From: Arthrobotrys musiformis
Lineage: Eukaryota; Ascomycota; Orbiliomycetes; Orbiliales; Orbiliaceae
DNA length: 64,000 nucleotides
Direction: 5' to 3'
Assembly: GCA_036971715.1 (NCBI GenBank)
Contig: JAVHJL010000006.1
Location: 620,001-684,000, forward strand
The position numbers were made by a program, and so were the translations under genes. Positions 1-11,066 of this stretch are shown one piece after another. Under the pieces are notes generated by a model. That model did not search any database. It was not told where the DNA came from and saw only the letters and a list, made by a program, of their open reading frames with translations. Position 1 is the first letter of the stretch. Each line of letters opens with the position of its first letter.

Positions 1-558
1 ACCTCTAGACCCTAGTGATGTTGAGATTAAACCAGGTGATTACCATACTACTATTATTTTCATCATTCATGTTCTTGTCTCTCTAATATCTAACAATTAA
101 ATCTTCAATTTCTTACAGATGGCATAATTTATCTCCCCGAAATTAAATACCGTCGAATACTCAACCGTGCATTTGGTCCTGGAGGGTGGGGTCTTGCTCC
201 TCGAGGTGAAACGCAAATTTCTGAGAAGCCAAATGGAGGAGGAATGGTGACTCGTGAGTACGCCTTGGTATGCCACGGACGGCTCGTTTCAGTCGCCCGT
301 GGCGAGCAGGATTACTTTGATGAGTTCGGCATTCCGACGGCGATGGAAGCCTGCAAGTCCAATGCTATGATGAGGTGCTGTAAGGACTTAGGTGTTGCAA
401 GCGAGCTCTGGGACCCAAGGTTCATCAAAAAGTGGAAGAAGGAGAATGCCAACGAAATGTTTGGTGAGCATGTTATCACCAAGAAAAAGAAGAAATTATG
501 GGTTAGAAAAGGCGATTCGTTGGAGTACCCTTACCAAGTATCGAAATTTGGGTCTTGA
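1..558 (+). CDS. MGM101: Mitochondrial genome maintenance protein Mgm101, C-terminal part (5' end outside window)
   Basis: Two exons are visible: 1-35 (open to the left) and 119-558, joined across an 83-nt GT-AG intron (36-118) that splits an Asp codon. The joined product reads through the conserved Mgm101 core: a FGPGGWGLAPRGET stretch, then VTREYALVCHGR, then ARGEQDYF, then MRCCKDLGVASELWDP, and a lysine-rich tail. Mgm101 is a nuclear-encoded mitochondrial nucleoid protein. It binds and anneals single-stranded DNA in a Rad52-like way and is needed to maintain and repair mitochondrial DNA. About 158 C-terminal residues are present. The N-terminal part, including the mitochondrial targeting sequence, lies outside the window. 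The assignment rests on strong motif-level recognition, and nothing looks broken. Confidence 0.93.
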
Positions 559-3142
559 AGGACAGGTTAACCACCCGATCTCACGCGCCTGCAGCCATGG
601 CGTCACGCAGAAACACATCAGTGGAGGACCGGTTCCCTCGAAATGGAATTTCTAGGAGCTCGAGCCATGCGGGACCTGCCGCGGTTGCCGGTTCTTCTTG
701 TACATAATTACATTTTTTCGCGAGGTTGTACGATAGGACGATAGTTACAATATTGCAATTGCTTGGGATGAACGCCGTGTGGCGTCCGGCCAAATGCTGC
801 TGCAGGATAGAAAGAGGAAGCGAGAGTGGATGTACATACATACAGATTTACATATCTACATAGAGGAGGATGTGTTAACTCTCCCTCTATATATGCGTGT
901 TCTTGAAGGGGCAGCATTTCGGTTCAATCCCGATACACCCGTTACTTGCCATTGGTCGAGATAGGCGATTTGGAATGTGGTTTCTTGACGGACATCCCAC
1001 ACGGAAGCCAACCTTGCATCCCCACTTGCCTCCGGCGGGAGGGCGGCGCCGCTGAAACCGCATCCATCTTTTTAGTTTTTGCCATATCACATTGGCCGAA
1101 ATAATTTTTTGGGGGTGATTCGAGTGCCAGCAAACCGCAAACCTTCGAAAGTCCAGAATCATCTGATGAGGCTGGATTCTTCTCGTCTACTTGCATCAGC
1201 TTAATTAATATAATAGGTTAAAATAAACAGTGGACATCCGGATGTGGAAGAATCGATCAAATCATTTGCAGCGGCCCGTAGGACAAAGATGGTGTCAAGC
1301 TTTGGAACACGGCTGTCTTCATGCAGGCAGAGCTCGAGCGCTCGCAGATGTTGAAGCAAGGGTATGCAATGCCGGCACGGGGCGATATTAATGTGAGAAA
1401 TACTAAATTGTTGGCCAACCATCAATTAACCATTCGGGGTCGAGATGACCACCCTCCGGCCTCCGAGTTAAAATTCTAAATCGCAAATCGATCCCGTCGA
1501 GGATTTTTAATTTTTATTTGTTGTTAGGAAGTTTTATTGTGGATACTAGTATACTCTGTAGGTGGTTGTATACTAATGGGTGGTTGGCTGCTACAGACTG
1601 AGGCTTCCTTCGATGAATACAAAGATAGAAACCCCGAACGTTCGGGGTGTGTGAGATAATTGGTAATAGCTACCTAAAGTTGGGCTTTCGCTGTACAGTC
1701 GATTTCACCAAATATAGATCCGTAGCGCGAAGGCTACTTTCTTTCTAACTTTCTGCCTACGTTCGTTCCCGCAAAAAGTTTCAACGCTCCTGAAACCGAC
1801 CGGCGCGGCATGACACGTGCGGGCATTGATTTTTCGAAGCCGAGTTTCCAATTCTTGACTACTGCAGTACTGGTTACGCACGATTCGATTGAAGCCCTCG
1901 GCCAGATCTGAAGAGGATAACATCGGGAATAATTCTGCGTCAGTCGTACTCGCTAAAGCCAGCCATGGCGACAAGCATTGTGGGTCGAAAAATGCCTCCC
2001 AAAAGCTGTCACGAAAAGGTCGAATCGAGTCGACCAAACAGTTTTTTCCCTCCCTCGCCAGAGCTTGCCATGTCCATACAAGGGGAGCTAGCATCGAGAG
2101 TGGTGAGAAAGATGTCATGGATCAAACTGGATTAGACAAACCTGGACTAGTCAGTTAGTCCGTGAGCATTTGTGATAGGAGCGCAGGTACGCCCGATGGA
2201 GCTTCCGGTATAATGTATAATTTATCTTGAGCTAGTTCACCGTTGACTTTTGCCAATTACAGGGTTCACAAGATATAGCCTGGGCATTGAGTTTCGAAGC
2301 CCCATCCACCAGACCCCAATCCAAGCTGGACCCGGTCGAGTCTTCGAATCCAAGCAATTTCGTCTGCAAGTTACACAGAAAAAGTAACTCCAGACCGAAC
2401 AATGCAGGTGTCCCCCAATTTCGAACCAGCAAATTGGCCCACAGAGCTGAACAATTTATACAACTTCAAAACGGACGATAAGCGTGCTGACTCCCCTTGG
2501 CCCCTTGAGGCCTAGTCTCGCTGCATTTTCTGCACGTCCTTCCCATGCATCGAAGCTCCATCCTCGCAATTATTAAGGTCTCCACAGTTGGATGTTTTTG
2601 AATTTTCCCTGTGTCCGCACAGGCATGATTTTTTTTGTCGGGAAGTTGGGAGGGGAAAAGTAGTACTCCCACAGGACATACAAGTATTCCGTAACATGAT
2701 TTTTGTGGCATGGGCAATGGTAACGGCTCTATTTCTTTATATGGCCGGGATCCACCCACTTGATCGTTGAACCAGCCGACTGGAGGTTCTGCTGTTCACT
2801 AATCATCCACATTCCCATTGTATATGCACCTCGATGTGCGTCTCTTCGCCTCTTCGCATCTGAATTCGTACTATCGTACGGTCGGAATACACTCAATTGG
2901 GATTTCCACGACCAAATTTGTATGTGCGGTAGACGACCAAGCCTCTCGAATCCGCCTGTCCCTTGCTGTAACTTGCATTCTTTCCCGTACTTTTCCCCAC
3001 TAGCTTAATACGACCTACCATTCCGTCGTTCTTGACTCGATTTTCGACGAGAGCGATTGAAGTCCCCCCAACTAGCAGGGCTAGAACGAGATATATCCGG
3101 CATATATATCTAATAGGTACAACGTTTATCATAATACCGACG
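559..3142. other. Intergenic region, 2.6 kb, no supported gene
   Basis: No open frame here looks like a conserved protein. The longest, 1705-2118 on the minus strand (137 codons), has an overlapping antisense frame and no recognisable motif. A perfect 18-bp palindrome lies at 1631-1648. The part nearest 3142 is the presumed promoter of the Kelch gene. Confidence 0.6.
1631..1648. repeat. Perfect 18-bp palindrome
   Basis: The sequence accccgaacgttcggggt reads identically on both strands and is centred on ACGT. It lies in non-coding DNA between MGM101 and the Kelch gene. It could be a dimeric transcription-factor site or a cruciform-forming element; the sequence alone does not say which. Confidence 0.6.
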
Positions 3143-5306
3143 ATGTTCAGGTCTAGGGTCTTCGTCGACCTCTTCGCCCTCGCGACGACTACTTTACTGC
3201 TTGTTTCGCCTGCGGTCGCACAGACATCATCAAAGTCGCCAAAACTCGATCCTGTCAACAACTTTTGTAAAAGATACCAACAGCAGAGTGAGCTTCCATG
3301 AAGAAAATCAATGCAGATTTTGGGGACCCTTGGCTTACACCTTTCGCGCAACTCATAGGTGCTGTAACATCGGAGACGCTCTTCATCGATGGCGGGACAA
3401 TGTGGTTTCATGACGATCCTATCGTCTGGGGTCCTGCCACCCAAGGAATCAGTGAGTCGCCCTGCACCGCGATTTTTTCGTGGTCGGTCTTATATTCATA
3501 TCGCGGATTTTTTCTAGACACCTACTTGATTACAACCGATATGGAGGATAGTTGGGATTGGAAGGGCAATATCTCCCAAACTTCAATTTACAAAACGAGA
3601 GAGCCCGGGAGGAAAACTGGATATGTCCCATCATTGAACGGTGGTGCCATCTGGCCTAACAAAAATGAAACCTATCTCTATTCCTACGGAGGAACTACAA
3701 ACTCCAGTCTGAGCAACTTTACGCTGTATGCGGAGCCAGAGTCCGACAAGGAAACTCTATGGAGATACAACATTGCTGAGAAATTCTGGGATCCGGTTAC
3801 TTATTCCAAGGGCTCTTCTTCCGTCACTAGAGCTGCCTTTGGGGGTGCCATCGTCGCACAGCCTCTGAATAAGGCTTACTATCTCGGAGGCGTTCTTGAC
3901 CGCGGATCAACTGATAAGAGCAGCGATTTACAATCCCCGAGATTCCTTGACGGGCTCCTGGAGTTCGATTTTGAGACTGAATCTGTTCGAAATATCTCGA
4001 CAGCCGGACTTGGAAATAGAGCCCGCGCGTACTCCCAGATGGTCTACATCCCGAATTACGGGACCTTAAACTCTTCCAGCGAGGGGGACAAGAAAGGAAT
4101 CCTGGTAGTTATCGGCGGAGAAGTCAAAAGCAGCCAAATTATCGATGTGAGCGGGACTCGACGAGGAGATATGGTAAGTTTCAAAGGGCCTTTTGTGTAA
4201 ATTAATATTCAATACACTGACTCATCGCGCTAGGTTCAAATGTCAGATATCGCTCTCTTCGACATCGAGACCGACAAATGGTATGTTCAACAAGCGGCAC
4301 CGCACGCCAAAGAATACCCTGCAGGGCGGACAGACCACTGCATTGTTGTCAAAAATGCGCCGGATAACTCCAGCGCAAACATGTGAGTTATATGCGACTT
4401 ACTCTGAAGAACCCGTAATTGTACTAATTCTCCCCAGATACATGTATGGTGGCATCACGTACGATCAAAATAGGGTTCCGAGATATCTCGACGATGTCTG
4501 GATCCTAACGCTGCCTAGTTTCCAATGGATTAAGGTATGTGGTGCTCCTTACGCGTTCCCCTATATGACACTGCGTGTACTCATGTTGTATTTTGTATAG
4601 ATCTTCGAAGGAGAATCCCCCCGATATGGTCACACATGCCACGTTGCTCCCAAGGGACGCCAAATGATCACGGTTGGTGGGCTCGGTGGATACTACACTG
4701 CGAACTTCAACGATAGTCAATGCGACTGGGAAGCGAAGTCTGTCGCCCTCTATGATCTCACGACATTGCAATGGAGCAGCACATACCTCGCTTACAGCGA
4801 TGCGTATGAACTGCCTGTCGAAGTCGTTCAAAAAGTTAATGGAGAGTAAGTACTTGCAAGATCATCCCTCTATAAGGTTTATCAAATGGTCTAATTTGGA
4901 TGTCAATAGTCAAACTGGGAATGCGTCCGTTATTGCCCCTCCAGACGATTGGTCGAGCCCTGATATCAAAGCGCTATTCGTCGAAGTGCCCAGAAGCGAT
5001 CCCAAGAAACCTGTCAACAAAGGAGCTATTGCTGGTGGAGTTGTCGGTGGCGTGGTCGGTCTAGGACTGATCATTGCTGGAATTTGGTATCACTACAGGA
5101 GAAACATCAAGAAACACCCCACGCCCAATCCACCACTACCGGAAGCCCAGCAGTGGAATAAACCAGAACTCGAAGGACCTGTTAGCCCTGGATTATCACC
5201 TCAAAGCGAACAGGGTCCTAAGGGCATCTATGAGATCGGCGATACGGTTAGAGTACCCGACGCAGTTGAAACGAAGGGAAAGGAGATTCCATCTGAACTG
5301 CCTTGA
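3143..5306 (+). CDS. Secreted/membrane-anchored Kelch-repeat protein, 593 aa, seven exons
   Basis: Exons 3143-3287, 3359-3451, 3518-4173, 4234-4382, 4438-4534, 4601-4845 and 4910-5306 join in frame to 594 codons including the stop; all introns are GT-AG (55-71 nt). The N-terminus is a typical signal peptide (residues 1-27, ending in AVAQT). The body carries repeated Kelch-type glycine-doublet strands (TLFIDGG, YLYSYGG, AYYLGG, LVVIGGE, YMYGGI, MITVGGLG) with the expected later Trp, consistent with a six-bladed beta-propeller. Near the C-terminus a Gly/Val-rich hydrophobic stretch (AIAGGVVGGVVGLGLIIAGI) followed by basic residues forms one membrane span. A proline-rich cytosolic tail follows. 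This is a common architecture among Pezizomycotina surface proteins; ligand and role are unknown. The in-frame Met codons upstream of 3143 were not chosen because only 3143 places the signal peptide at the N-terminus. Confidence 0.85.
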
Positions 5307-6736
5307 AACAAGCAAACGGCGCAAGTTTGATATTATAATCAATAATGACTGATCATGAGCTGCTAGGATAGTAATGATTTTGGTTTAGGAGTATAGTATT
5401 AGCGCTTTATTTCGAATGACCATTCGCGGGAGTTTTTTTTTTTTTTCTTTTTTCATATTCAAATGATACCACTCTCCTTTGCATTTCTTTTTTTTCCAGG
5501 TACAAATACACGTGCGGATTTATTACATACAGGGCACTTGCAGCCGGGGCCCCCACATATGGGCATACGACTTCCTTTACAAGTTCAGAAAAACTAAACA
5601 TGAAATTACGTGTATATACACATACATGAAGATCAGACGACGAGACGCTTGAGCATAATGATATTAGCGTAAACTATGCATATCAAAAGATTGGTAAACG
5701 CAGTGAAACCATGTTCTCGCATGGTGCCTAGCCTACCGGTTTTCCTTTTCCCTCTAGGGCCAGGTTTTGGGGGGCGCGCCGGCGTTTATGTCGTCCATCC
5801 TACAAGGCCTGGGGGGCGAAGTTCGTGCATATATATATGCAGGTCGATATCGGGTCGGGTCGTGTTTACTAATCACATCAACCAAATGCCTTTTTTTTTT
5901 TTCCCTTTCCTTCGGCGACGGGAAAACGGTATTAATGCCAGGGACGGAAACACGGGTCGTTGAAACGTGGAGAAGCATGGTCTCCTGTGACTTTTATGCA
6001 CGGCAAGAGCAGCCTAGGATCGTCGGGTCTACGTGTATCATATTTGCGAAGGATTGGAAGCAACAACACAAGATTTGTGTGGTATTCTGTCAACGAACTT
6101 GGAGCAAATTCTAGGTGGTGGCATTATGAGCCGGAGACTGTATCAGGTTGCGGATGCTGCTAACCATTCTTTAGATGTAGTTGTAGTGTATAACTTAAAA
6201 CTATATTATTGGAAGGTTGTGCATGCTAGCGGTATTTAAGCTCGGTTGTTACTACCTATATAAATTAGGTATTAAATTGGCTATTATTCTCGGTTTGGGC
6301 TCTCAAGCATTCTAGTATAGGAACTACTACTACTAATCGATCGTATTTTGATCCTCAAAAGAGTCTCGAGAAGATAGATAAAAACCTTCTTGACTGGTTT
6401 CTAACACGGGGGCTTTTCTTCGCGGGAGATTATAAGGTCCAACCCTCCTGCAAACAGTTAAGCACCAGGCGCTGCTCCGGAAGTTGCGTAGTATTTGAAG
6501 CTGAATGAATTCATAAAATAACCGATGGGATTTCTACTAGTATTTTTAAGTTGACGAGTAATGAATTGATAGGTGTACAATGTACGAGCGTCCAAAGATT
6601 GACTATTTGAAACAGTCGAAAGACACATATATACATACATAGCTGTCACTCTCTGTGCGGTCTGGGCGCAAGACCGATACATAGCAACGGCTACTGTATT
6701 TATAGAGCGCTTCGCATAGCCCTAGCTAAAATAGAT
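5307..6736. other. Intergenic region between two convergent genes
   Basis: The Kelch gene ends at 5306 and the next gene ends at 6737 on the other strand, so this is shared 3' flank. It contains pyrimidine runs (about 5430-5450 and 5890-5906) and AT-rich stretches. I see no gene, repeat family or RNA. Confidence 0.6.
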
Positions 6737-7399
6737 CTATGGAGAGTCAAATAGAGAGCTAATCAAGTACTGTAAACCCTCAAAATTCTTCCCCAAAGCA
6801 TCCCATGCCTTCTTGATGCTTTCCTGGGCATCTGCAGGCCATGTACTGATAAGGTAGAACACTCTCGAGAACCCGCTGGTAATTTCGCTCCAACCAGAAC
6901 CAAAATCATCGGAAAAAGATATCCAAAGATCAGCTAGCTGGTTCTGCAGATCCTCCGGAAGTTTTTCGATTAGAGCTATTGCAGCGTCGGTGGCATTATC
7001 CATAGCTTCACCGGACTGTTCCTTCGCGTTCTCGCGGGCCTTTTTAAACTGGTCTGTGGCTGTGCTTCTATCCGTAGTGTCATTCATGAGGCTGTCGGTG
7101 ATCCCACGAAGCGTATCACTCAATTTCTGATGGTCAGAAACGAGAGTTTCTGCTATGGCCTTTAAGCCTTCAGCGGCGGTAGAATCGGTATCCTCGGAAG
7201 CCAATCTAAGATGATGCTCCTGAATTTGCCTTTGAGGTTCCTCAGAGCGTCTAACAACTTTGAGATTCTCTCCGATAGAACCAGCGTAACCGTCTTCGAA
7301 GGATAGATCAACATCCTGGTGCTGTTTAAAATTGGTCCTTGCCTCGTGCAGCCTCAGCCTCCAGCCTGTTAGGGGCTCAGTTTCGGCGGGGGTGGCCAT
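6737..7399 (-). CDS. Unrecognised helical protein, about 220 aa
   Basis: An intact frame runs on the minus strand. I prefer the Met at 7399 (MATPAETEPL), because the extension from 7468 begins with a segment that looks untranslated and a CTTAG lies just before the preferred ATG, possibly an intron acceptor. The product is rich in Ala, Asp, Glu and Ser and mostly predicted helical. It has a central stretch of short amphipathic helices (roughly residues 65-150) and a C-terminal part with several Trp and Phe residues (LWISFSDDFGSGW and later). I recognise no domain, signal peptide or membrane span. The length of the open frame and the absence of competing frames support a real gene; the function is unknown. 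Confidence 0.55.
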   Translation of the reverse strand: MATPAETEPLTGWRLRLHEARTNFKQHQDVDLSFEDGYAGSIGENLKVVRRSEEPQRQIQEHHLRLASEDTDSTAAEGLKAIAETLVSDHQKLSDTLRGITDSLMNDTTDRSTATDQFKKARENAKEQSGEAMDNATDAAIALIEKLPEDLQNQLADLWISFSDDFGSGWSEITSGFSRVFYLISTWPADAQESIKKAWDALGKNFEGLQYLISSLFDSP

Positions 7400-8400
7400 T
7401 GCGCTTGCTAAGATCTGGTCAGCACAATTGCACGCAACCTTTTTTTGATAGCGGGGGAAAACAAGCATGTATATAGGCTAGACTCGAACTTTGCAACTCG
7501 TCTTAGCTCAGATGATTAATTGATTTCTGAAATGCTTAACAATTAGAGATGAAGAGAAGAATCTATCAAATAGACAGAAGGCTAGTTAATGTCAATTGGA
7601 TCAGTGTTGATATATATAGGTAGTTCCCGGTTTCTTACCCCGCATAAATGCTGCCACCACAAACCCCTCGTCGGGCCGGCCGAGTTGAAGTTAGCTCCGG
7701 ATCTAATAGTTGTCGCTAAAACGCACCAATTTCAGGTCTACTAGTTTCCAGACCATGACTAGTTCTGCACGGCAGACAACGAACCAGGTATAGGTAGCTG
7801 AGATGCATATCCTCATAGTCTACTTTTCGCCATAGTTTCGAATCCACTTTCGCCCGTCTATCTTGGCGTCAATTGACGTGGGGGAAAATATAGGTACTGA
7901 CCCTCCAAAGTTCCATGGGATCCTGTGCCCGGGTTGGTAGCGTGTTCAACAGAGTGGCTCTGCTTTGAGCGCCCCTGCAGGAACTTTCCTTGGACATATA
8001 TACGCGTACACGGCAGACTATGAACTTGAACCGACTATAACTTTGGGGCCATCTCGTAAACTAGAGCTCACTAAAATCTTAGCTTAGACTCGGGTCTTAG
8101 CCCAACACAGTTTAGTTACGAGGCTGTGGTACGAAGAGCGCTAGAGCATGGTCTACGTAGCTTGGGGATAATATCCTAACGTCAATAATTGCAACAGAAC
8201 CAACGAGTTAGATATTCTTTCTTGATGTTCCCCGAGATCTGGAGCAAGGCCTGCAGCTAGTATCCCAATTTATATAATTGTAAAACTCTGGCCTGGGTAC
8301 GAAGTAATTATAACTGTCTTCTGGCTTTGATCGCGTACTCGAGTTTTTTTCCTAGTCTGAATTATCTTATAATACATAAGTGAGCTATGGCAAACGTCAT
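7400..8400. other. Intergenic region, 1.0 kb
   Basis: Upstream flank of the helical-protein gene and downstream flank of the next minus-strand gene. I see nothing beyond AT-rich promoter-like sequence near 7500-7620. Confidence 0.55.
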
Positions 8401-8769
8401 TCAAGAACGAGACTTCGAAGTCGATGCGTAGCCACAGTCCACGCAGAAGTAGAGCCCCTCCTTAGCTTCTGTCATAAACGACTTCTCAGTGACAGTATCA
8501 TTACACAAAACACAAATATCACGTAAATCTAGCTCTTCTATCTCATCGCCATTCGTTAATCCTTCTGCTTTCTTGATTTGGTTGTCAATACGGACTGCTA
8601 TGGCTCTTTCTCGTGCTCTAATTCTCTCCTCCCTTGTAGTGGGGCGAGGGGCCTGTCGTTTGGGCTTTGGGGAGTTCGATTCATTTGTACCATCCCGTCC
8701 CCCCCGCGCCTTCTCCCTGGCCCTTTCGGCTAGGAACTCTCGGATAGATTGCTTAAACCTGGGCGGCAT
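8401..8769 (-). CDS. Small basic protein with C-terminal zinc-ribbon-like motif, 122 aa
   Basis: The frame starts MPPRFKQSIREF and has a strongly basic, charged N-terminal half (residues 1-75, rich in Arg/Lys/Glu, probably a long helix). The C-terminal part has two CX2C knuckles, ICVLC and FCVDC, about 20 residues apart, which is the spacing of a single zinc ribbon. On the coding strand a run of 19 A lies just upstream of the ATG (8785-8803 as T on the plus strand), an A-rich leader. No catalytic domain is visible; DNA, RNA or protein binding would be typical for such a fold. I cannot assign it to a named family. Confidence 0.5.
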   Translation of the reverse strand: MPPRFKQSIREFLAERAREKARGGRDGTNESNSPKPKRQAPRPTTREERIRARERAIAVRIDNQIKKAEGLTNGDEIEELDLRDICVLCNDTVTEKSFMTEAKEGLYFCVDCGYASTSKSRS

Positions 8770-9385
8770 TGTGCAAATGTTCGGTTTTTTTTTTTTTTTT
8801 TTTGATATAAAACGTGCGTATCAGAATTGAGTTGGTGGACTTTTAGGAGTTGGGGAGGCAACGTAACTTTCTAATAGACCGGCGGGTATACCCGGAATCT
8901 TGGAAGATCTTAAGAGGGTATTCGTAAATCGAAATGCCGTCCCGTCTTCAAAGTTTCACGTTCAAGTTGACCGCCTAGCATCGAGGCTACTTTAAAGGGA
9001 ATATCTATTTTGTTTTTGTTAGATGTTCGCAAACTCGTACATGCAAAGTCCCGATCATGCGTCTGTATATGCATAAACCCCTTTCCCGCTGCACGCTGGC
9101 TTTGTAGGCCTGGGCCGAGCTCGAGTATATTAATAGCTACAATAGAAATTGAAAGAAAAGCCTGATGTTGTTATTTCTTGACAAAAAACCTCGGTCTCGT
9201 TGGTCTGGTCCCTTGGGGACATGCATGCTCCTTGCTCGCACGGTTCCTATATTACTTATTAAATCGTAAGGAAATACTTCTGAGTGATCTCAAGAATGCT
9301 AAAACTTCGAGTCTACATAAAAACCCTACATTTTGCAATCGCTCAAATTAAAGAAGATATAAACACACGCATAAATTCCAGCAAA
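8770..9385. other. Divergent intergenic region between two small zinc-ribbon-like genes
   Basis: About 615 bp separate the starts of two small genes on opposite strands. It holds a T19 run (8785-8803), which serves as the A-rich leader of the minus-strand gene, and otherwise unremarkable promoter-like DNA. Confidence 0.5.
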
Positions 9386-9730
9386 ATGTCAACGGAAAGA
9401 CGGGAGACCAAGTTCTACAGCCTAACCGGTGCGGCGAGATTTATCAACCTGACGAGACCGTGTCCGGTCCCTGATCAGGATTTACCACCCCTCCCGGCAC
9501 GGTACGATTCTGCCACCCTTTGGAATATCCGGGCTCTTGAGTATGCTATCTCTCAGAACGCAGACCTGAGGCCTCACAATAAGGCTTTGTTCCCGCTTAC
9601 TTGTATCAGTTGTCAGAATGCAACCTTTATGATGATAGAAGGGAATGAGGGGTGTTCTGCTTGTGAGGATAAAGGCGAATACGCACTAAGGTGTACTAAT
9701 AAGGCGTGCAAAAATCATGTTCACTTTTAG
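9386..9730 (+). CDS. Small cysteine-rich protein, 114 aa
   Basis: I chose the Met at 9386 (MSTERRETKF) because it follows an AAA-rich context and the upstream in-frame extension looks non-coding. The C-terminal third contains CISC, CSAC and then CTNKAC with a following His (residues about 73-113), so a compact zinc-binding module is likely. The N-terminal part contains a proline-rich segment (PCPVPDQDLPPLPARY) followed by a short helix. The gene is head-to-head with the zinc-ribbon-like gene at 8401-8769, but the two proteins do not obviously align. I cannot name a family. The conserved-looking cysteine spacing is the main evidence that it is real. Confidence 0.5.
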   Translation: MSTERRETKFYSLTGAARFINLTRPCPVPDQDLPPLPARYDSATLWNIRALEYAISQNADLRPHNKALFPLTCISCQNATFMMIEGNEGCSACEDKGEYALRCTNKACKNHVHF

Positions 9731-10180
9731 TTTTGAGATACATGGTATGTTGGGGGGGTATTTTTTGAGGGTCTGAGGCTAGATACTTCACGGAGCTGAA
9801 TATACCAGAGTACCCTAAGTTTATATCCAATTGCAAGTGGGTAAAATTTTCTAGAATTTTAATTCTGTTCATGAGGCCAAATGTACCGCGGTACCGGCTT
9901 GGTATATCTTTAGACATGTACCAATTGGGGCTGTGCTGTCTTGATGGTATGCCTTTTGTGGTTTAGAATCTAAGGACTCCAAAAGTATATCTCGATATAT
10001 ATACGTCTACCCGTAGTACCCATACTGTTTTGTATATATTCAGAATCGATGCTATTTCTCCTAGCTTGCTTGGAGTAATCCAATTGCAACTATTAAATAT
10101 TTTAGAAGTTTCAATCTACTTATAAAGCCTTTGAAATAGCCTTCCAAACAGCAAAATCCCTCTTGTCAGAATAAATATGA
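9731..10180. other. Intergenic region
   Basis: Shared 3' flank of two convergent small genes. It is AT-rich with several TATA-like words (about 9990-10040). I see no gene. Confidence 0.5.
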
Positions 10181-10399
10181 TCACGTCTTCTTTCTGTCTT
10201 TATTAGCAGGATGCGCCTTTCTCTTCATATCCTCCCTAGCCGCGTATTGCTGCATCTGTATACGAATAACTTCCTTTTCATCCTCGGTCATAGTGCTGGA
10301 AATCTCGTCAAATGCTTGTTTTCTCAAGTGTAGTTCTTTTCGTAGGTTGTCGAGGTAATCCTGCTCTTCTTCCCCTCCGGCGATTACGCGTGGTGGCAT
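10181..10399 (-). CDS. Small charged helical protein, 72 aa
   Basis: The short frame starts MPPRVIAGG, like the MPPR start of the neighbour at 8401-8769. It continues as an almost uninterrupted charged helix (YLDNLRKELHLRKQAF, then TEDEKEVIRIQMQQ) and ends in a basic tail (KRKAHPANKDRKKT). A coiled-coil or nucleic-acid-associated role is possible. It is short enough that chance cannot be excluded, but composition and heptad-like spacing look protein-like. Confidence 0.4.
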   Translation of the reverse strand: MPPRVIAGGEEEQDYLDNLRKELHLRKQAFDEISSTMTEDEKEVIRIQMQQYAAREDMKRKAHPANKDRKKT

Positions 10400-11066
10400 T
10401 TTTCGTCTTTATTTTGTTGGTATATGGGATATGTTAGGCCGGTGGGGTCTTTTGGGTCAGTATATCTGTATCTAGTTGGATGCTGTTGATTCTCCGGGTG
10501 GTCCTCTATGAGGCTGTGGAAATTCGAGCTTCCAATTTTACCTAAAATGGATTCCGAGGAAAGGAATCTACCTTTAATTAATCCTAGATTGTATCTAATA
10601 ACTTGTTTGCAAGAATTGGAAATGGTGTTTAATAACGATAAACATTCAGACATGAAAGAATCAACGACTACAGAGGCCGTGAGTATATACATCCTACATA
10701 TTAATTGTACGGCGCTTTCACGGCGATCGTTGCACAAAATTGTGTCTTGTATTCGTAAGATTGCTTTCCTACGTATTCTTCACCTAGCTAGGTTCTGGGG
10801 AATTAGTTACAAGTAGTAGAGAATGATCCGAATCGTTTTTTTGTCAATAAGATATATACTAAAAATCATATAATTTGTGTTTTAGAATCGCTAGTCATGA
10901 AAAACACCACCCGGCGAATAAAAGAAAGGAAGAAGAGCAGCGGGGCGTAGAATGAACTCTATTAACTCTGAATCTCAAGAAATATGCAAAGGCTAACTCC
11001 AAACCGCATCAAAAATGCAACTAAGATACCAATTTGTCCTTAAAGACGAAACAATCATGTGTTTTC
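10400..11066. other. Intergenic region
   Basis: Lies between the upstream side of the 72-aa gene and the 3' end of the lipase gene. Overlapping frames on both strands (10384-10737 minus and 10508-10816 plus) have no recognisable content, and I treat them as chance. Confidence 0.5.

Noticed and set aside
1705..2118. 137-codon frame on the minus strand
   Set aside because: No recognisable motif, composition not clearly protein-like, and an overlapping open frame on the other strand. Kept as intergenic.
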